The notes beneath the pieces were generated by a model. That model saw nothing but the letters and a program-made list of their open reading frames with translations, was not told the DNA's origin and made no database searches. DNA of 64,000 bases from DASSFG01 sp035547915 (GTDB taxonomy: Bacteria > Planctomycetota > Planctomycetia > Pirellulales > JAICIG01): contig DASZTS010000035.1 in NCBI GenBank assembly GCA_035547915.1, forward strand, positions 1 through 64,000. Reading direction: 5' to 3'. Each line of letters opens with the position of its first letter. Position 1 is the first letter of the stretch. The position numbers and the translations under genes were made by a program. Positions 1-7,642 of the stretch are shown piece by piece.

Positions 1-1
1 G

Positions 2-196
2 GAGTCGCTGGTGAAAGAGATCAACTATCGTGCAAAAGGAACGGAGATGTTCTGGAATGATCCTGAAGGAGCCGAGGCGATTTTACAGGTTCGCGCCGCG
101 GCCCTGAGCGACGATGACCGACTGGTCCGCCATCTTCGAAATCGTCCCGGCTATCCGTTCCTCCGCCGACCCAGAGTATCTAAACTACCAGTGTAA
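2..196 (+). pseudogene. 3' end of a transposase gene (open at left edge)
   Basis: The frame is open at the left window edge and 64 residues are visible before the TAA stop. The segment reads ESLVKEINYRAKGTEMFW and continues with EGAEAILQVRAAALSDDDR. That matches my memory of the C-terminal tail of ISKra4-type transposases (RVKGTEKFW motif). No inverted repeat can be assigned because the rest of the element lies outside the window, so I cannot tell whether the gene is intact upstream. It ends 55 bp from the metal permease, so an insertion element probably abuts the metal operon. Confidence 0.6.
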
Positions 197-231
197 AACC
201 TCCCGAACTTGGCGTGCACCCTCTTGCATGT

Positions 232-251
232 CGCCGGCGAAATGGCCGGCG
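232..251. terminator. Hairpin at the end of the metal-transport operon
   Basis: A perfect 7-bp inverted repeat, CGCCGGC and GCCGGCG, encloses a 6-nt loop immediately after the stop codon of the minus-strand permease. There is no T-run on either side, so it may be an mRNA-stabilising hairpin or a weak terminator rather than a classical intrinsic one. Confidence 0.35.
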
Positions 252-1562
252 TCAGGAGAGCTTGCTACCCGGGATTACCTTGCCGTGCGGGTCGAGATCG
301 GCCCGCCGCAGCTCGCTCGCCAGTTGTTCCTGCAAGGCCGGGCCCAGATAGTGCTCGACGCGTTCGGCCGGCTCATGCAGGTGGTCGAGCGGCAGATCGA
401 AATTCTCGCCCAGGTAGGCCTCCCACAGCCGGTGGGCGCGCACCAACGATTCGGCGCGCTCGCGGCCCGTGGCCGTGAGTTGCACCCGCCGATCGGCTAC
501 CCACCCTATTTCACCGCGCCAGAAGAGAACATGAACAGCCAGCCGCGCCAGCAAGCCGCCTCCGCCCGCCGCCAAGCAGGAACGCCACGCCAGCCCCAGC
601 TCGGCCGAGTCGGTCTCGGAGGTGCGATAGAGCGCGGCAACCACATCTTCGGCCACGATCCGCAAGGCAAGCCTGAACCGGTGGAAGGCCCGACTGCCGA
701 GGCCATGTCGCGGCGCGAGCAGAAGCGCCAGTGTAAATCCGGCGCCGGCGACCACGGCCATCATCGGCGCCATGCCGGTCTCGAAGCGCAGGTCGCCGAA
801 GTAGCCCAAGATCGATGAAGCGATCGCAGTGGCGGCGGCCCAGCCCATCGTGCCCACCAGGCGGTCGGAGAGGAGGTGCCCCGTCGCGGCGGGCACGATC
901 AACATAGCGATCACCAGGACCGACCCGACCGCGTAAAAGCCCGCTACGACGGCGAGTGCCACCATGCCCATCAACAAATAATGGACTAGCGTGGCGGGGT
1001 ACCCCATCGACGTCGCCAGCCGTGGATCGAAGGAGACGAGCTTGAGCTCCTTCCAGAACAGGCCGATGAACGCGAGCGAGAGCATGAGCACGCCCACGAC
1101 CGACATCAGAGCACGCGGCACCTCGTAGCCCAGCATGGGTTGGGTGTCGAGCCAAACCGACTCGATCAGACCGTATAGCACGCAGTCGACGTCGAGATCG
1201 ACGCGCGGCCCGACCTTGACCAGCATCACCACGCCCAGGGCGAACATCGACGTGAAGACGACACCCAGACTGGCGTCCTCCGTCACGCCGCCGACGGAAT
1301 GCAGCAATTGGATCAGAACGGCGGTGAGCAGGCCGACCACCACGGCCGCGGCGAAGATCCAGCCCGACGAGGTCGAGCCGCTGATCCAGAAACCGATGAC
1401 GACACCCGGCAGCACGGCGTGGCTCAAGGCATCGCCCAGCAGGCTCATACGCCGCAGCAACAAGTAACAACCCAACAGGGCACACGGCAGGCTGGCCGCC
1501 GCCGCGATGCTGATCGTCCACAGCGCCTGGCCGCCGTCGGAGAACAGGTCGATGCCTTTCAT
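252..1562 (-). CDS. Metal ABC transporter permease with C-terminal DtxR/MntR-like domain
   Basis: Protein of 436 residues. Residues 10-285 form the multi-helix permease of manganese/zinc/iron ABC importers (TroC/TroD, ZnuB type), with the family GDALSHAVLPGVVIGF segment at 43-58. Residues about 300-436 resemble the winged-helix and dimerisation domains of DtxR/MntR regulators: QLTATGRERAESLVRAHRLW followed by ExxEH (Glu400, Glu403, His404) and His377, which match metal ligands of MntR. The ATG overlaps the stop of the preceding permease (ATGA), so translation is coupled. The cytoplasmic tail may sense metal directly; that is inference. The family is clear; whether Mn, Zn or Fe is carried is not. 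Confidence 0.85.
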   Translation of the reverse strand: MKGIDLFSDGGQALWTISIAAAASLPCALLGCYLLLRRMSLLGDALSHAVLPGVVIGFWISGSTSSGWIFAAAVVVGLLTAVLIQLLHSVGGVTEDASLGVVFTSMFALGVVMLVKVGPRVDLDVDCVLYGLIESVWLDTQPMLGYEVPRALMSVVGVLMLSLAFIGLFWKELKLVSFDPRLATSMGYPATLVHYLLMGMVALAVVAGFYAVGSVLVIAMLIVPAATGHLLSDRLVGTMGWAAATAIASSILGYFGDLRFETGMAPMMAVVAGAGFTLALLLAPRHGLGSRAFHRFRLALRIVAEDVVAALYRTSETDSAELGLAWRSCLAAGGGGLLARLAVHVLFWRGEIGWVADRRVQLTATGRERAESLVRAHRLWEAYLGENFDLPLDHLHEPAERVEHYLGPALQEQLASELRRADLDPHGKVIPGSKLS

Positions 1563-2812
1563 GGGGCAGCCTTCTCTTCGTGCGACGGGGCCGAGTTGTG
1601 CGAGGCTTCTTCGAGTTTGGCCACGATCTCGCTCGGCAAGACCTCGTCGATCCGCTCCACGTCCAGGTCGTTGAAGAGCGACGCCGATTCGGGATACTCC
1701 GTGAGAAATAGCCGCCAGAGGCACCGCGCTCGTGTGACGGCGGCGGCCCGCGAGACCCCCGTTTCCGTCAACCGCCACGAGTCGGCGTTCACCCGCCGTA
1801 ACCAACCGGCGCGCTGCGCGGCGCGCAACGACTGCCGCAGTCGTCCGACAGGCTGCGTGAGACGCGCCGCGAGTGCATCGAACGTGACCGCCGCGCCGCC
1901 AGACGTCGGATCAGGCGCATCGATCGCCAGCAGAAGATTCTGTTCATCGATGCGGCGCCGCGCGCGGCCGTCGGCAATCGTGCGCGCGAGCAGCCCGCGG
2001 CGCGGCGCGAAGAGCATGGCTACCGCGACGAGCGCCGTTCCCGCCAGCACGATCATCGGTCCGGTCGGCACACCGCCGCCCGCGCTGATGAGCGTACCGG
2101 TCGCGCCGATGACCGCTCCGAATGAAGCGGCGAGGAACAGCATGACACCGAGCGAATCGGTCCAAAACCGCGCCGCGACCGCCGGCAGGACCAATTGCGC
2201 CGCGGTGAGCACCACCCCGGCGGCAGGCAGCGCGACGATCACCGTCACCGAGACGAGCAACATGATCAGAAAATCGAGGAACGAGGCCGGCCATCCCTGC
2301 ACGCGAGCAAAGGCCGCATCGAACGAGACCATGCGAAACTCTTTGTACAGGAGCAGAATCGCCAGAAGTCCGGTCACCGCGATCGTGCCGATCAACTTGA
2401 CGTCGCTGGCGATCATTCCGGCCGCGGAGCCGAAAATGTAGTGATCGAGACCGGCCGGGCTGTCGCCGACGGGATGCCGTTGAATGAACTTGAGCAGTGC
2501 CAAACCGGCGCCGAAGAAGAGGCTCAGCACGATTCCCAGCGCCGCGTCGTCCTTGATGCGCGTGAAACGCCGCAAGCCCGAGACCACGCCTATTCCGGCG
2601 ACCCCGGTGGCAAGGGCCCCGCCGAGCATGACCGGCAAGCTACGTTGGTGCCACAGCAAGAATCCGAGGCAGAGCCCAGGCAGGGCAGCATGGGCAAGCG
2701 TGTCACCCAATAGCGCTCGCCGCCGCAGCAAGGCAAACGTGCCGATCAGGCCGGAGGTGGCTCCCAGCAAGCTGGTGCCCGTCAGCACGATAGCCGTGTT
2801 GTACGGAATCAT
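1559..2812 (-). CDS. Metal ABC transporter permease with degenerate DtxR-like tail
   Basis: Protein of 417 residues. Residues 1-275 are a second permease of the same family (GDTLAHAALPGLCLGF at 36-51). Residues about 280-417 form a winged-helix-like tail resembling the one on the neighbouring permease. Here the metal-ligand positions are changed: the RAHRLW of the partner is RARCLW, and ExxEH becomes ERIDE, so this copy probably does not bind metal at the regulatory site. It overlaps the ATPase gene upstream and the next permease downstream by 4 bp each, so the four genes form one coupled operon. Two permeases per system suggest a heterodimeric membrane pore. Confidence 0.85.
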   Translation of the reverse strand: MIPYNTAIVLTGTSLLGATSGLIGTFALLRRRALLGDTLAHAALPGLCLGFLLWHQRSLPVMLGGALATGVAGIGVVSGLRRFTRIKDDAALGIVLSLFFGAGLALLKFIQRHPVGDSPAGLDHYIFGSAAGMIASDVKLIGTIAVTGLLAILLLYKEFRMVSFDAAFARVQGWPASFLDFLIMLLVSVTVIVALPAAGVVLTAAQLVLPAVAARFWTDSLGVMLFLAASFGAVIGATGTLISAGGGVPTGPMIVLAGTALVAVAMLFAPRRGLLARTIADGRARRRIDEQNLLLAIDAPDPTSGGAAVTFDALAARLTQPVGRLRQSLRAAQRAGWLRRVNADSWRLTETGVSRAAAVTRARCLWRLFLTEYPESASLFNDLDVERIDEVLPSEIVAKLEEASHNSAPSHEEKAAP

Positions 2813-3663
2813 ACGCTCCGCCGCTGACTGGCGACGGCCTGGCCCGCGGCCTCCAGGATGTCGAGCCGTCCTCCGTACGTTTTCCGCAGGTTTTCGTTGT
2901 TGAAGATCTGGGATGTCGGTCCGCTGGCCACCAACCGCATGTTGAGCAACACGACTTGATCGAAATACGTAGGCACCGTCCGCAGATCGTGGTGTACCAC
3001 GAGCACGGTCTTGCCGGCATCGCGCAGTTCGCGCAGCAGCGAGAAGATGACGCGCTCGGTGGCGGCGTCGACGCCGGCCATCGGTTCATCCATGAAATAG
3101 ACCTCGGCCCGTTGTGCGAGCGCTCGTGCCAAAAAGGTTCGCTGTTGCTGTCCGCCGGAGAGCTGCCCTATCTGTCGGCGGGCCAGGTCGGCCAGCCCGA
3201 CGTGCCGCAGGCATTCCAGCGCCCAATCGCGGTCGGCCCGTCTCGGGCGGCGAAACCAGCCGAGCCGGCCGTACGTGCCCATCAACACGACGTCGAGCAC
3301 GCTCACCGGGAAATCCCAATCGACACTCTCCCGCTGCGGCACATAGCCGACGACGCGGCGTTGCCGATGTGCTTCCTGCCCGAAGATCTTTACGCTGCCG
3401 CTGGCCAGCGGGACGAGTCCGAGCACGGCTTTGATGAGCGTGCTCTTACCCGCGCCGTTCGGGCCGATGATTCCTACCAGGCTCGGTTGCTCGATCGTCA
3501 GATCCACGTCCCACAACACGGGACGGCGGTGGTAGGCCACGGTCATGTCGTGGATCTCCAACACCGCAGACGCCACACGGCCACCCGCTTGCGGCGCCAT
3601 CTCCGAGACGGTTGCGACCGCCGCTTGCCCGCCGGATTGCCGATTTTGTTCCACCGTACTCAT
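2809..3663 (-). CDS. Metal ABC transporter ATP-binding protein
   Basis: Protein of 284 residues with Walker A GPNGAGKST, the ABC signature LSGGQQQR, Walker B VYFMDEPMAGVD and the switch His in VVHHD. This is the energising subunit of a ZnuC/TroB/MntB-type importer. The frame is open upstream as far as 4185, but that stretch is the shadow of the binding-protein gene; the ATG at 3663 starts the recognisable protein after a 32-residue non-conserved leader. Its stop overlaps the start of the first permease (ATGA). It lies 17 bp downstream of the substrate-binding lipoprotein gene. Confidence 0.9.
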   Translation of the reverse strand: MSTVEQNRQSGGQAAVATVSEMAPQAGGRVASAVLEIHDMTVAYHRRPVLWDVDLTIEQPSLVGIIGPNGAGKSTLIKAVLGLVPLASGSVKIFGQEAHRQRRVVGYVPQRESVDWDFPVSVLDVVLMGTYGRLGWFRRPRRADRDWALECLRHVGLADLARRQIGQLSGGQQQRTFLARALAQRAEVYFMDEPMAGVDAATERVIFSLLRELRDAGKTVLVVHHDLRTVPTYFDQVVLLNMRLVASGPTSQIFNNENLRKTYGGRLDILEAAGQAVASQRRSV

Positions 3664-3680
3664 GAGGCGATGTAATGGGC

Positions 3681-4628
3681 TTATTCGAGGGCCTGCCTGA
3701 TCGTTTCGACGTTGTGCCGCACCATGCCGACGTAAGTGCCCTCGGGCGTACCCGGAGCCCCCATCGCATCGGAAAAGAGCTGTCCCCCCACTTGCACGCG
3801 ATGCCCACGGTCGGCGCAGCCCTCGACGACCGCTTGGATGTTGCGTTGGCTGACGCTCGTCTCGATGAACACCGCTTTGACCTTGCGATCGCTGATGAAG
3901 TCGACGAGTTCGTTGATCGTGCCGACACCGGCTTCCGCCTGCGTGCTGATGCCCTGGATCGCCTTGACCTCGATGTTGTAGGCACGGCCGAAATAATGGA
4001 AGGCGTCGTGGGCGGTGACGAGCACCCGGCGATCCGCCGGGATGGCGGCGATCTCGTCTCGGCACCAACGGTCGAGTTCTGCCAACTCGTCGCGGTAGGC
4101 GGCTGCGTGGGCCCGATAGTCGTCGGCGTGCGCCGCGTCGACTTCCGAGAGGTGTTGCTCGACGAGCGAAATGCATTCGCGCCACAGGGCGACGTCGAAC
4201 CAGATATGCGGATCGAACTGCTCGGTTCCCACTCGCAGCAGCCGTTCACGATCGAGATCGTCGGTCACGGCGAGGGCCGGCTTCTGCCGGGCCAGCCGCG
4301 ATAACACATCTCCCATCCGCCCTTCGAGGTGCAGGCCGGAATAGAAAATCATGTCGGCCCGGCCGAGCCGAGCGACATCGCCACTCGATGCTTTGTAGAG
4401 GTGCGGGTCGACACCTTCGCCCATCAGGGCCGTCACCTCGACGTGCGGGCCGCCGACCTGCTTAACCAGGTCGGCTACCATGCCCGTGGTGGCAACCACG
4501 CGCGTCGACGCGGTCCCTCCGCCAACATCGGCTTTCGATTTCGCGGAACTGCCGTCGGCCTGTTCGTGGCATCCGCTCAGGGAAATCGCCAGCAAAACCA
4601 GTCCGCTAAGGGAACACAGACGAGACAT
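3681..4628 (-). CDS. TroA/ZnuA-type metal-binding lipoprotein
   Basis: Protein of 315 residues and first gene of the metal importer operon. A lipobox LSGC places the lipidated Cys at residue 20. The four cluster A-I metal ligands are in place: His76 (DPHLYK), His141 (DPHIWF), His207 (TAHDAF) and Asp287 (LFSDAMG), with the same spacing as His68/His133/His199/Asp279 of TroA. A glutamate at the third position would favour Mn; His here fits the TroA pattern, which accepts Zn or Mn. It lacks the long His-rich loop of typical ZnuA. A promoter lies about 65-95 bp upstream of the start. Confidence 0.9.
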   Translation of the reverse strand: MSRLCSLSGLVLLAISLSGCHEQADGSSAKSKADVGGGTASTRVVATTGMVADLVKQVGGPHVEVTALMGEGVDPHLYKASSGDVARLGRADMIFYSGLHLEGRMGDVLSRLARQKPALAVTDDLDRERLLRVGTEQFDPHIWFDVALWRECISLVEQHLSEVDAAHADDYRAHAAAYRDELAELDRWCRDEIAAIPADRRVLVTAHDAFHYFGRAYNIEVKAIQGISTQAEAGVGTINELVDFISDRKVKAVFIETSVSQRNIQAVVEGCADRGHRVQVGGQLFSDAMGAPGTPEGTYVGMVRHNVETIRQALE

Positions 4629-4651
4629 CGACGGCTTTCCAACTTCTTCGA

Positions 4652-4676
4652 CGAAAGTTTGGCTCTTCGAAAGTTT
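4652..4676. repeat. Two 9-bp direct repeats in the metal operon leader
   Basis: CGAAAGTTT occurs at 4652-4660 and again at 4668-4676, 16 bp start to start. On the minus strand this is AAACTTTCG twice, just downstream of the predicted promoter and upstream of the lipoprotein start. The position suits a repressor operator, but the motif is not a recognised MntR, Zur or Fur box. Confidence 0.4.
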
Positions 4677-4692
4677 TTTTGATCGCTCAAAA

Positions 4693-4722
4693 ATGATATC
4701 GGAGATTGAGCCTGTTGGTCAA
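4693..4722 (-). promoter_or_regulatory. Predicted sigma70-type promoter of the metal ABC operon
   Basis: On the minus strand TTGACC (4717-4722) is followed after 18 bp by TATCAT (4693-4698). It points at the lipoprotein gene starting at 4628, leaving a leader of roughly 60 nt that holds the two AAACTTTCG repeats. Confidence 0.5.
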
Positions 4723-4777
4723 GACAAAATCTCGCGGCGTACCCGCTCAATGCGGTGGACCGGACGCAATCCGGCCT

Positions 4778-5305
4778 CTACTTGGCAAGACCCGTGCCCG
4801 GGCCGCCGGTGACGGTCGTGCCACCGACCGCTCCGCCTCCTACGCCCGACCCAGCGTCTCCGGAGCGAGCGCGCGTGCCGCCGAAACTGGCCTCCGGGAC
4901 GCTCGTTGGTCCGACCGGCATTGGTGAAATACCGAGGGGTGCTGGAGACGAGGTACCCGGGCTCTGCCAACCGGAGACGAATGGGCTGTAAAAACGGCGA
5001 TTGCGGTTGGCGTCAGTGGGATCGATGCCACGAACGACGGGAAGAACATCTTCCGCCTTGTTATCGGGACTGGTTTCTTCCGAGCGGCTCGATGCCACCG
5101 GCGACGTTATCCACTGCCGACCGTCGTAATACGCCCAGCGGCTGTCCGGGGCCCAAAACCACCAGCGCCCGTTATAGAACTGGTAACGCCAGGCGTTCTG
5201 CGGCTGACCTCGGGGACGGTTAGTCGCCGCATCCGCGTTGGCATAGGCCGCGCCGTTGCCGAGCAGGACGACCAATAAGACAAAGCGAAGGGGGCGCATA
5301 TTCAT
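4778..5305 (-). CDS. Small secreted protein with Trp/Tyr-rich module (copy 1)
   Basis: Protein of 175 residues with an N-terminal signal peptide (RFVLLVVLLGNGAAYA). Residues 38-66 carry an aromatic module, NAWRYQFYNGRWWFW then RWAYYDGRQW, that recurs in the next gene and in the gene at 7643-8314. The rest is Pro/Gly/Ser-rich and low in complexity, ending in a Gly/Val/Thr run. The start lies 1 bp after the stop of the upstream paralogue, so the two are cotranscribed. Function is unknown; a periplasmic or cell-surface role is inferred from the signal peptide and aromatic repeats. An alternative ATG lies two codons in. Confidence 0.75.
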   Translation of the reverse strand: MNMRPLRFVLLVVLLGNGAAYANADAATNRPRGQPQNAWRYQFYNGRWWFWAPDSRWAYYDGRQWITSPVASSRSEETSPDNKAEDVLPVVRGIDPTDANRNRRFYSPFVSGWQSPGTSSPAPLGISPMPVGPTSVPEASFGGTRARSGDAGSGVGGGAVGGTTVTGGPGTGLAK

Positions 5306-5306
5306 G

Positions 5307-5870
5307 TCATCGGCCTCGTGCGTTTCCCGTTCCCGGGTTGCTTGTCCCCGACGCGCGCCCGTTCAGCCCAGAGACATCCGTCGATGTTCCGGTGCTCGTG
5401 TTAACGGCACTGGGAACCCCCACCGGATTGGTAAACGAACCGCTTGGCGCGCCGCCAACCGACCCTTGCGTGCCGCTCATCGACATCGTCCCGCCCGCGC
5501 CACCACCGGCCGACGTACCTCCGCCGCGTCTGGGAGTCGACGCGTTCCGTGGACGGAGCACACCTTCTATCGACTCGGGGCGCAGCAGCGCCGGATCGAC
5601 GTGTTCGCGGCTGATGGCCCGGTGATAGGTCCTCCAGCGAACGCCGTCGAAATAGGACCAGCGGTTTTCGGGCAACCAATACCACCAGCGACCGGTGTAA
5701 TACCGATATCGCCAACGATTGCCTGGTACGCCGTCCAAAGGCGCGGACTCGTCGACCGGCATCGTCGATTCGACCAGTGGTGGAGTGCCGAGGGGTGCCG
5801 CCGGCCGCCTGTCATCGGCTGCGGCGAGACTCACAAGCAAGCTTCCCAGAAGAAAAGCGGCTGTCTGCAT
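5307..5870 (-). CDS. Small secreted protein with Trp/Tyr-rich module (copy 2)
   Basis: Protein of 187 residues. The ATG at 5870 was chosen because AAGGA lies just upstream and a signal peptide follows at once (MQTAAFLLGSLLVSLAAAD). The frame is open further upstream but without coding character. Residues 51-82 carry the shared module, NRWRYRYYTGRWWYW then RWSYFDGVRW. The C-terminal half is Gly/Ser/Thr-rich and probably disordered. It is the first gene of a two-gene unit with copy 1, its closest relative in the window. A TATAGT hexamer on the minus strand at 5958-5963 could be its -10 box. Function unknown. Confidence 0.75.
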   Translation of the reverse strand: MQTAAFLLGSLLVSLAAADDRRPAAPLGTPPLVESTMPVDESAPLDGVPGNRWRYRYYTGRWWYWLPENRWSYFDGVRWRTYHRAISREHVDPALLRPESIEGVLRPRNASTPRRGGGTSAGGGAGGTMSMSGTQGSVGGAPSGSFTNPVGVPSAVNTSTGTSTDVSGLNGRASGTSNPGTGNARGR

Positions 5871-6093
5871 CGTTGCGTCCTTCGATTCTCGAAACCTGTT
5901 GGGACTGCGTCGACTCGCTTCCGGCTCGCTCATAACATGGAGATTCGCTCCGTAGTTACTATACTGTACGGGTTGGAAGCGATGGTGACATGCAGTCCAA
6001 ATCCCGTGCCAGTTTGAGGTTGGAAGCATGGAATACCTCGCGCCAGCCACCGGCCATTGATCTTATGCTCTCACCCGCCTCTTGCTCTCACGG

Positions 6094-7458
6094 ATGAAAA
6101 ACACCCGATCACAATCTGTCCGATCGCCAGATCTGCACCGCCGCCGTTGGCTGCAAGTCAGCAGCATCGGCTGGTTCGGCGCATCGCTGGGTCTGAACGC
6201 CAGCAGCCGAGCGTCAGCCACCGGCGAAGCGCCACGGCCGCTGCCGCCCATCAAGTCGTGCATCGTGGTGTTTCACTACGGCGGCCCCAGCCAGTTTGAA
6301 ACGTATGACCCCAAGCCGCTTGCGCCGCAGGGGATTCGCGGCGAGTATGCCACGATTTCGACCGCCGTACCGGGCGTGGCCATCGGCGAACACATGCCGC
6401 GCGTGGCGAAGATCATGGACCGGCTGACGGTGATCCGGTCGATGCACCATCCGATGCGCAACCACAACTCGGCCGCGGCCGAAGTCTTCACCGGGCGCAC
6501 GCCTGCTGGCGGCGACTTGGAACTGCTGGCCGACGAGGCCCGTTCGTTCCCCACGCTCGGCTCGTCGTTGAATTTCGCCCTGGGTCCGAAGGCCCACACG
6601 CTGCCGTTCGTGGCCCTGCCCTACACGATCTACAACGTGGTCCAACTGCCGGGGCAGACGCCCGGTTTCCTGGGCGGCGCTTACGACCGATTTCAGGTGA
6701 CGAGCGATCCCAACGCCCCCGACTTTCGTATCACGGCGCTGGAGCCGCCCGCCGGTCGCCCGACGCTCGACGTCACCGCGCGCAAGGAGCTTTTACACCA
6801 GCTCGACCAACTGCCGCCCGGTGGAGCACCCGCGCGGATGTGCACCTATCGCGAGCGAGCCTTCGAGCTGCTTTCGTCCGACGCGGTGCGGCGCAGCTTC
6901 GATCTCGCGCGCGAGGATGCGGCCATCCGCGACCGCTACGGCCGCCATCGATTGGGGCAGAGCCTGCTCCTCGCCCGCCGTCTGGTCGAAAGCGGCGTCA
7001 ATTTCGTGACGGTGTTCGACGGCGAGAGGAACGGGCAGGATGCCAATTGGGACAGCCATCAGACGATCTTTCCACGACATCGACAGTTGATTCCCCCGGC
7101 CGATGAAGGTTTTTCCGCGTTGATCGAAGACCTGGAAGCGCGTGGCTTGCTGGCCTCGACCTTAGTCGTGGCCATGGGCGAGTTCGGCCGTACTCCCAAG
7201 ATCAACGGCAACGCCGGTCGCGACCATTGGCCCGATTGTTATTCGATCGCGCTGGCCGGCGGTGGTCTGCCGGGCGGGGTCGTTCACGGGGCCAGTGACA
7301 AGATCGGGGCATATCCCGACCGCGATCCGGTCTCGCCGGCCGACCTGGCGGCGACGATCTTCTGGCGGTTCGGCATCGATCCTGAGTCGGAGATGCGCGA
7401 TCCCACGAATCGCCCGTTCCGTCTGGCTGATGGCCAACCGCTCACCGCTCTGTTTTGA
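6094..7458 (+). CDS. DUF1501 family secreted protein
   Basis: Protein of 454 residues from the ATG at 6094; a TTG four codons upstream is an alternative. The N-terminus HRRRWLQVSSIGWFGASLG looks like a twin-arginine-type signal. The body follows the DUF1501 pattern of the alkaline-phosphatase-like superfamily: FHYGGPSQFETYDPKP near the start, MHHPMRNHNSAAAEVFTG, then MGEFGRTPKINGNAGRDHWP, which holds Asp/His residues expected to bind metal. Planctomycete genomes hold many copies, usually paired with DUF1549/DUF1553 genes. This copy stands alone, divergent from the secreted paralogue operon. The substrate is unknown; sulfatase-like chemistry is only inferred from the fold. Confidence 0.85.
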   Translation: MKNTRSQSVRSPDLHRRRWLQVSSIGWFGASLGLNASSRASATGEAPRPLPPIKSCIVVFHYGGPSQFETYDPKPLAPQGIRGEYATISTAVPGVAIGEHMPRVAKIMDRLTVIRSMHHPMRNHNSAAAEVFTGRTPAGGDLELLADEARSFPTLGSSLNFALGPKAHTLPFVALPYTIYNVVQLPGQTPGFLGGAYDRFQVTSDPNAPDFRITALEPPAGRPTLDVTARKELLHQLDQLPPGGAPARMCTYRERAFELLSSDAVRRSFDLAREDAAIRDRYGRHRLGQSLLLARRLVESGVNFVTVFDGERNGQDANWDSHQTIFPRHRQLIPPADEGFSALIEDLEARGLLASTLVVAMGEFGRTPKINGNAGRDHWPDCYSIALAGGGLPGGVVHGASDKIGAYPDRDPVSPADLAATIFWRFGIDPESEMRDPTNRPFRLADGQPLTALF

Positions 7459-7505
7459 TGCCGTTGTAGGCAGGCGGCGAATGTTCGGGCGATAGCGAAA
7501 CAACG

Positions 7506-7568
7506 GCCTATTCGAAAACCGACTTCGCCGCATCGATAACATGTGGCAACGACGGTTCTCGAATAGGC
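7506..7568. repeat. 16-bp imperfect inverted repeat
   Basis: GCCTATTCGAAAACCG at 7506-7521 and CGGTTCTCGAATAGGC at 7553-7568 are complementary at 15 of 16 positions, separated by 31 bp. It lies just downstream of the DUF1501 stop. It may form a long hairpin or be the remnant of a small palindromic mobile element. Confidence 0.6.
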
Positions 7569-7582
7569 TCTAAATCAAGAAG

Positions 7583-7608
7583 CCTCGCGGCGTTTTGCCG
7601 CCGCGAGG
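7583..7608. terminator. Hairpin between convergent genes
   Basis: CCTCGCGGCG and CGCCGCGAGG form a perfect 10-bp stem with a 6-nt loop. It sits between the DUF1501 gene (+) and the Gly/Tyr-rich gene (-). The flanks are only weakly T-rich (CTTCTTGATTT on the minus strand), so termination is probable but may be inefficient. Confidence 0.6.
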
Positions 7609-7642
7609 TTCCCTGTTCATAACAAGATCAGGTTGACGCGTA

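Noticed and set aside
3664..4185. N-terminal extension of the metal ABC ATPase
   Set aside because: The extension is the alternative frame of the lipoprotein gene; the ATPase starts at 3663.
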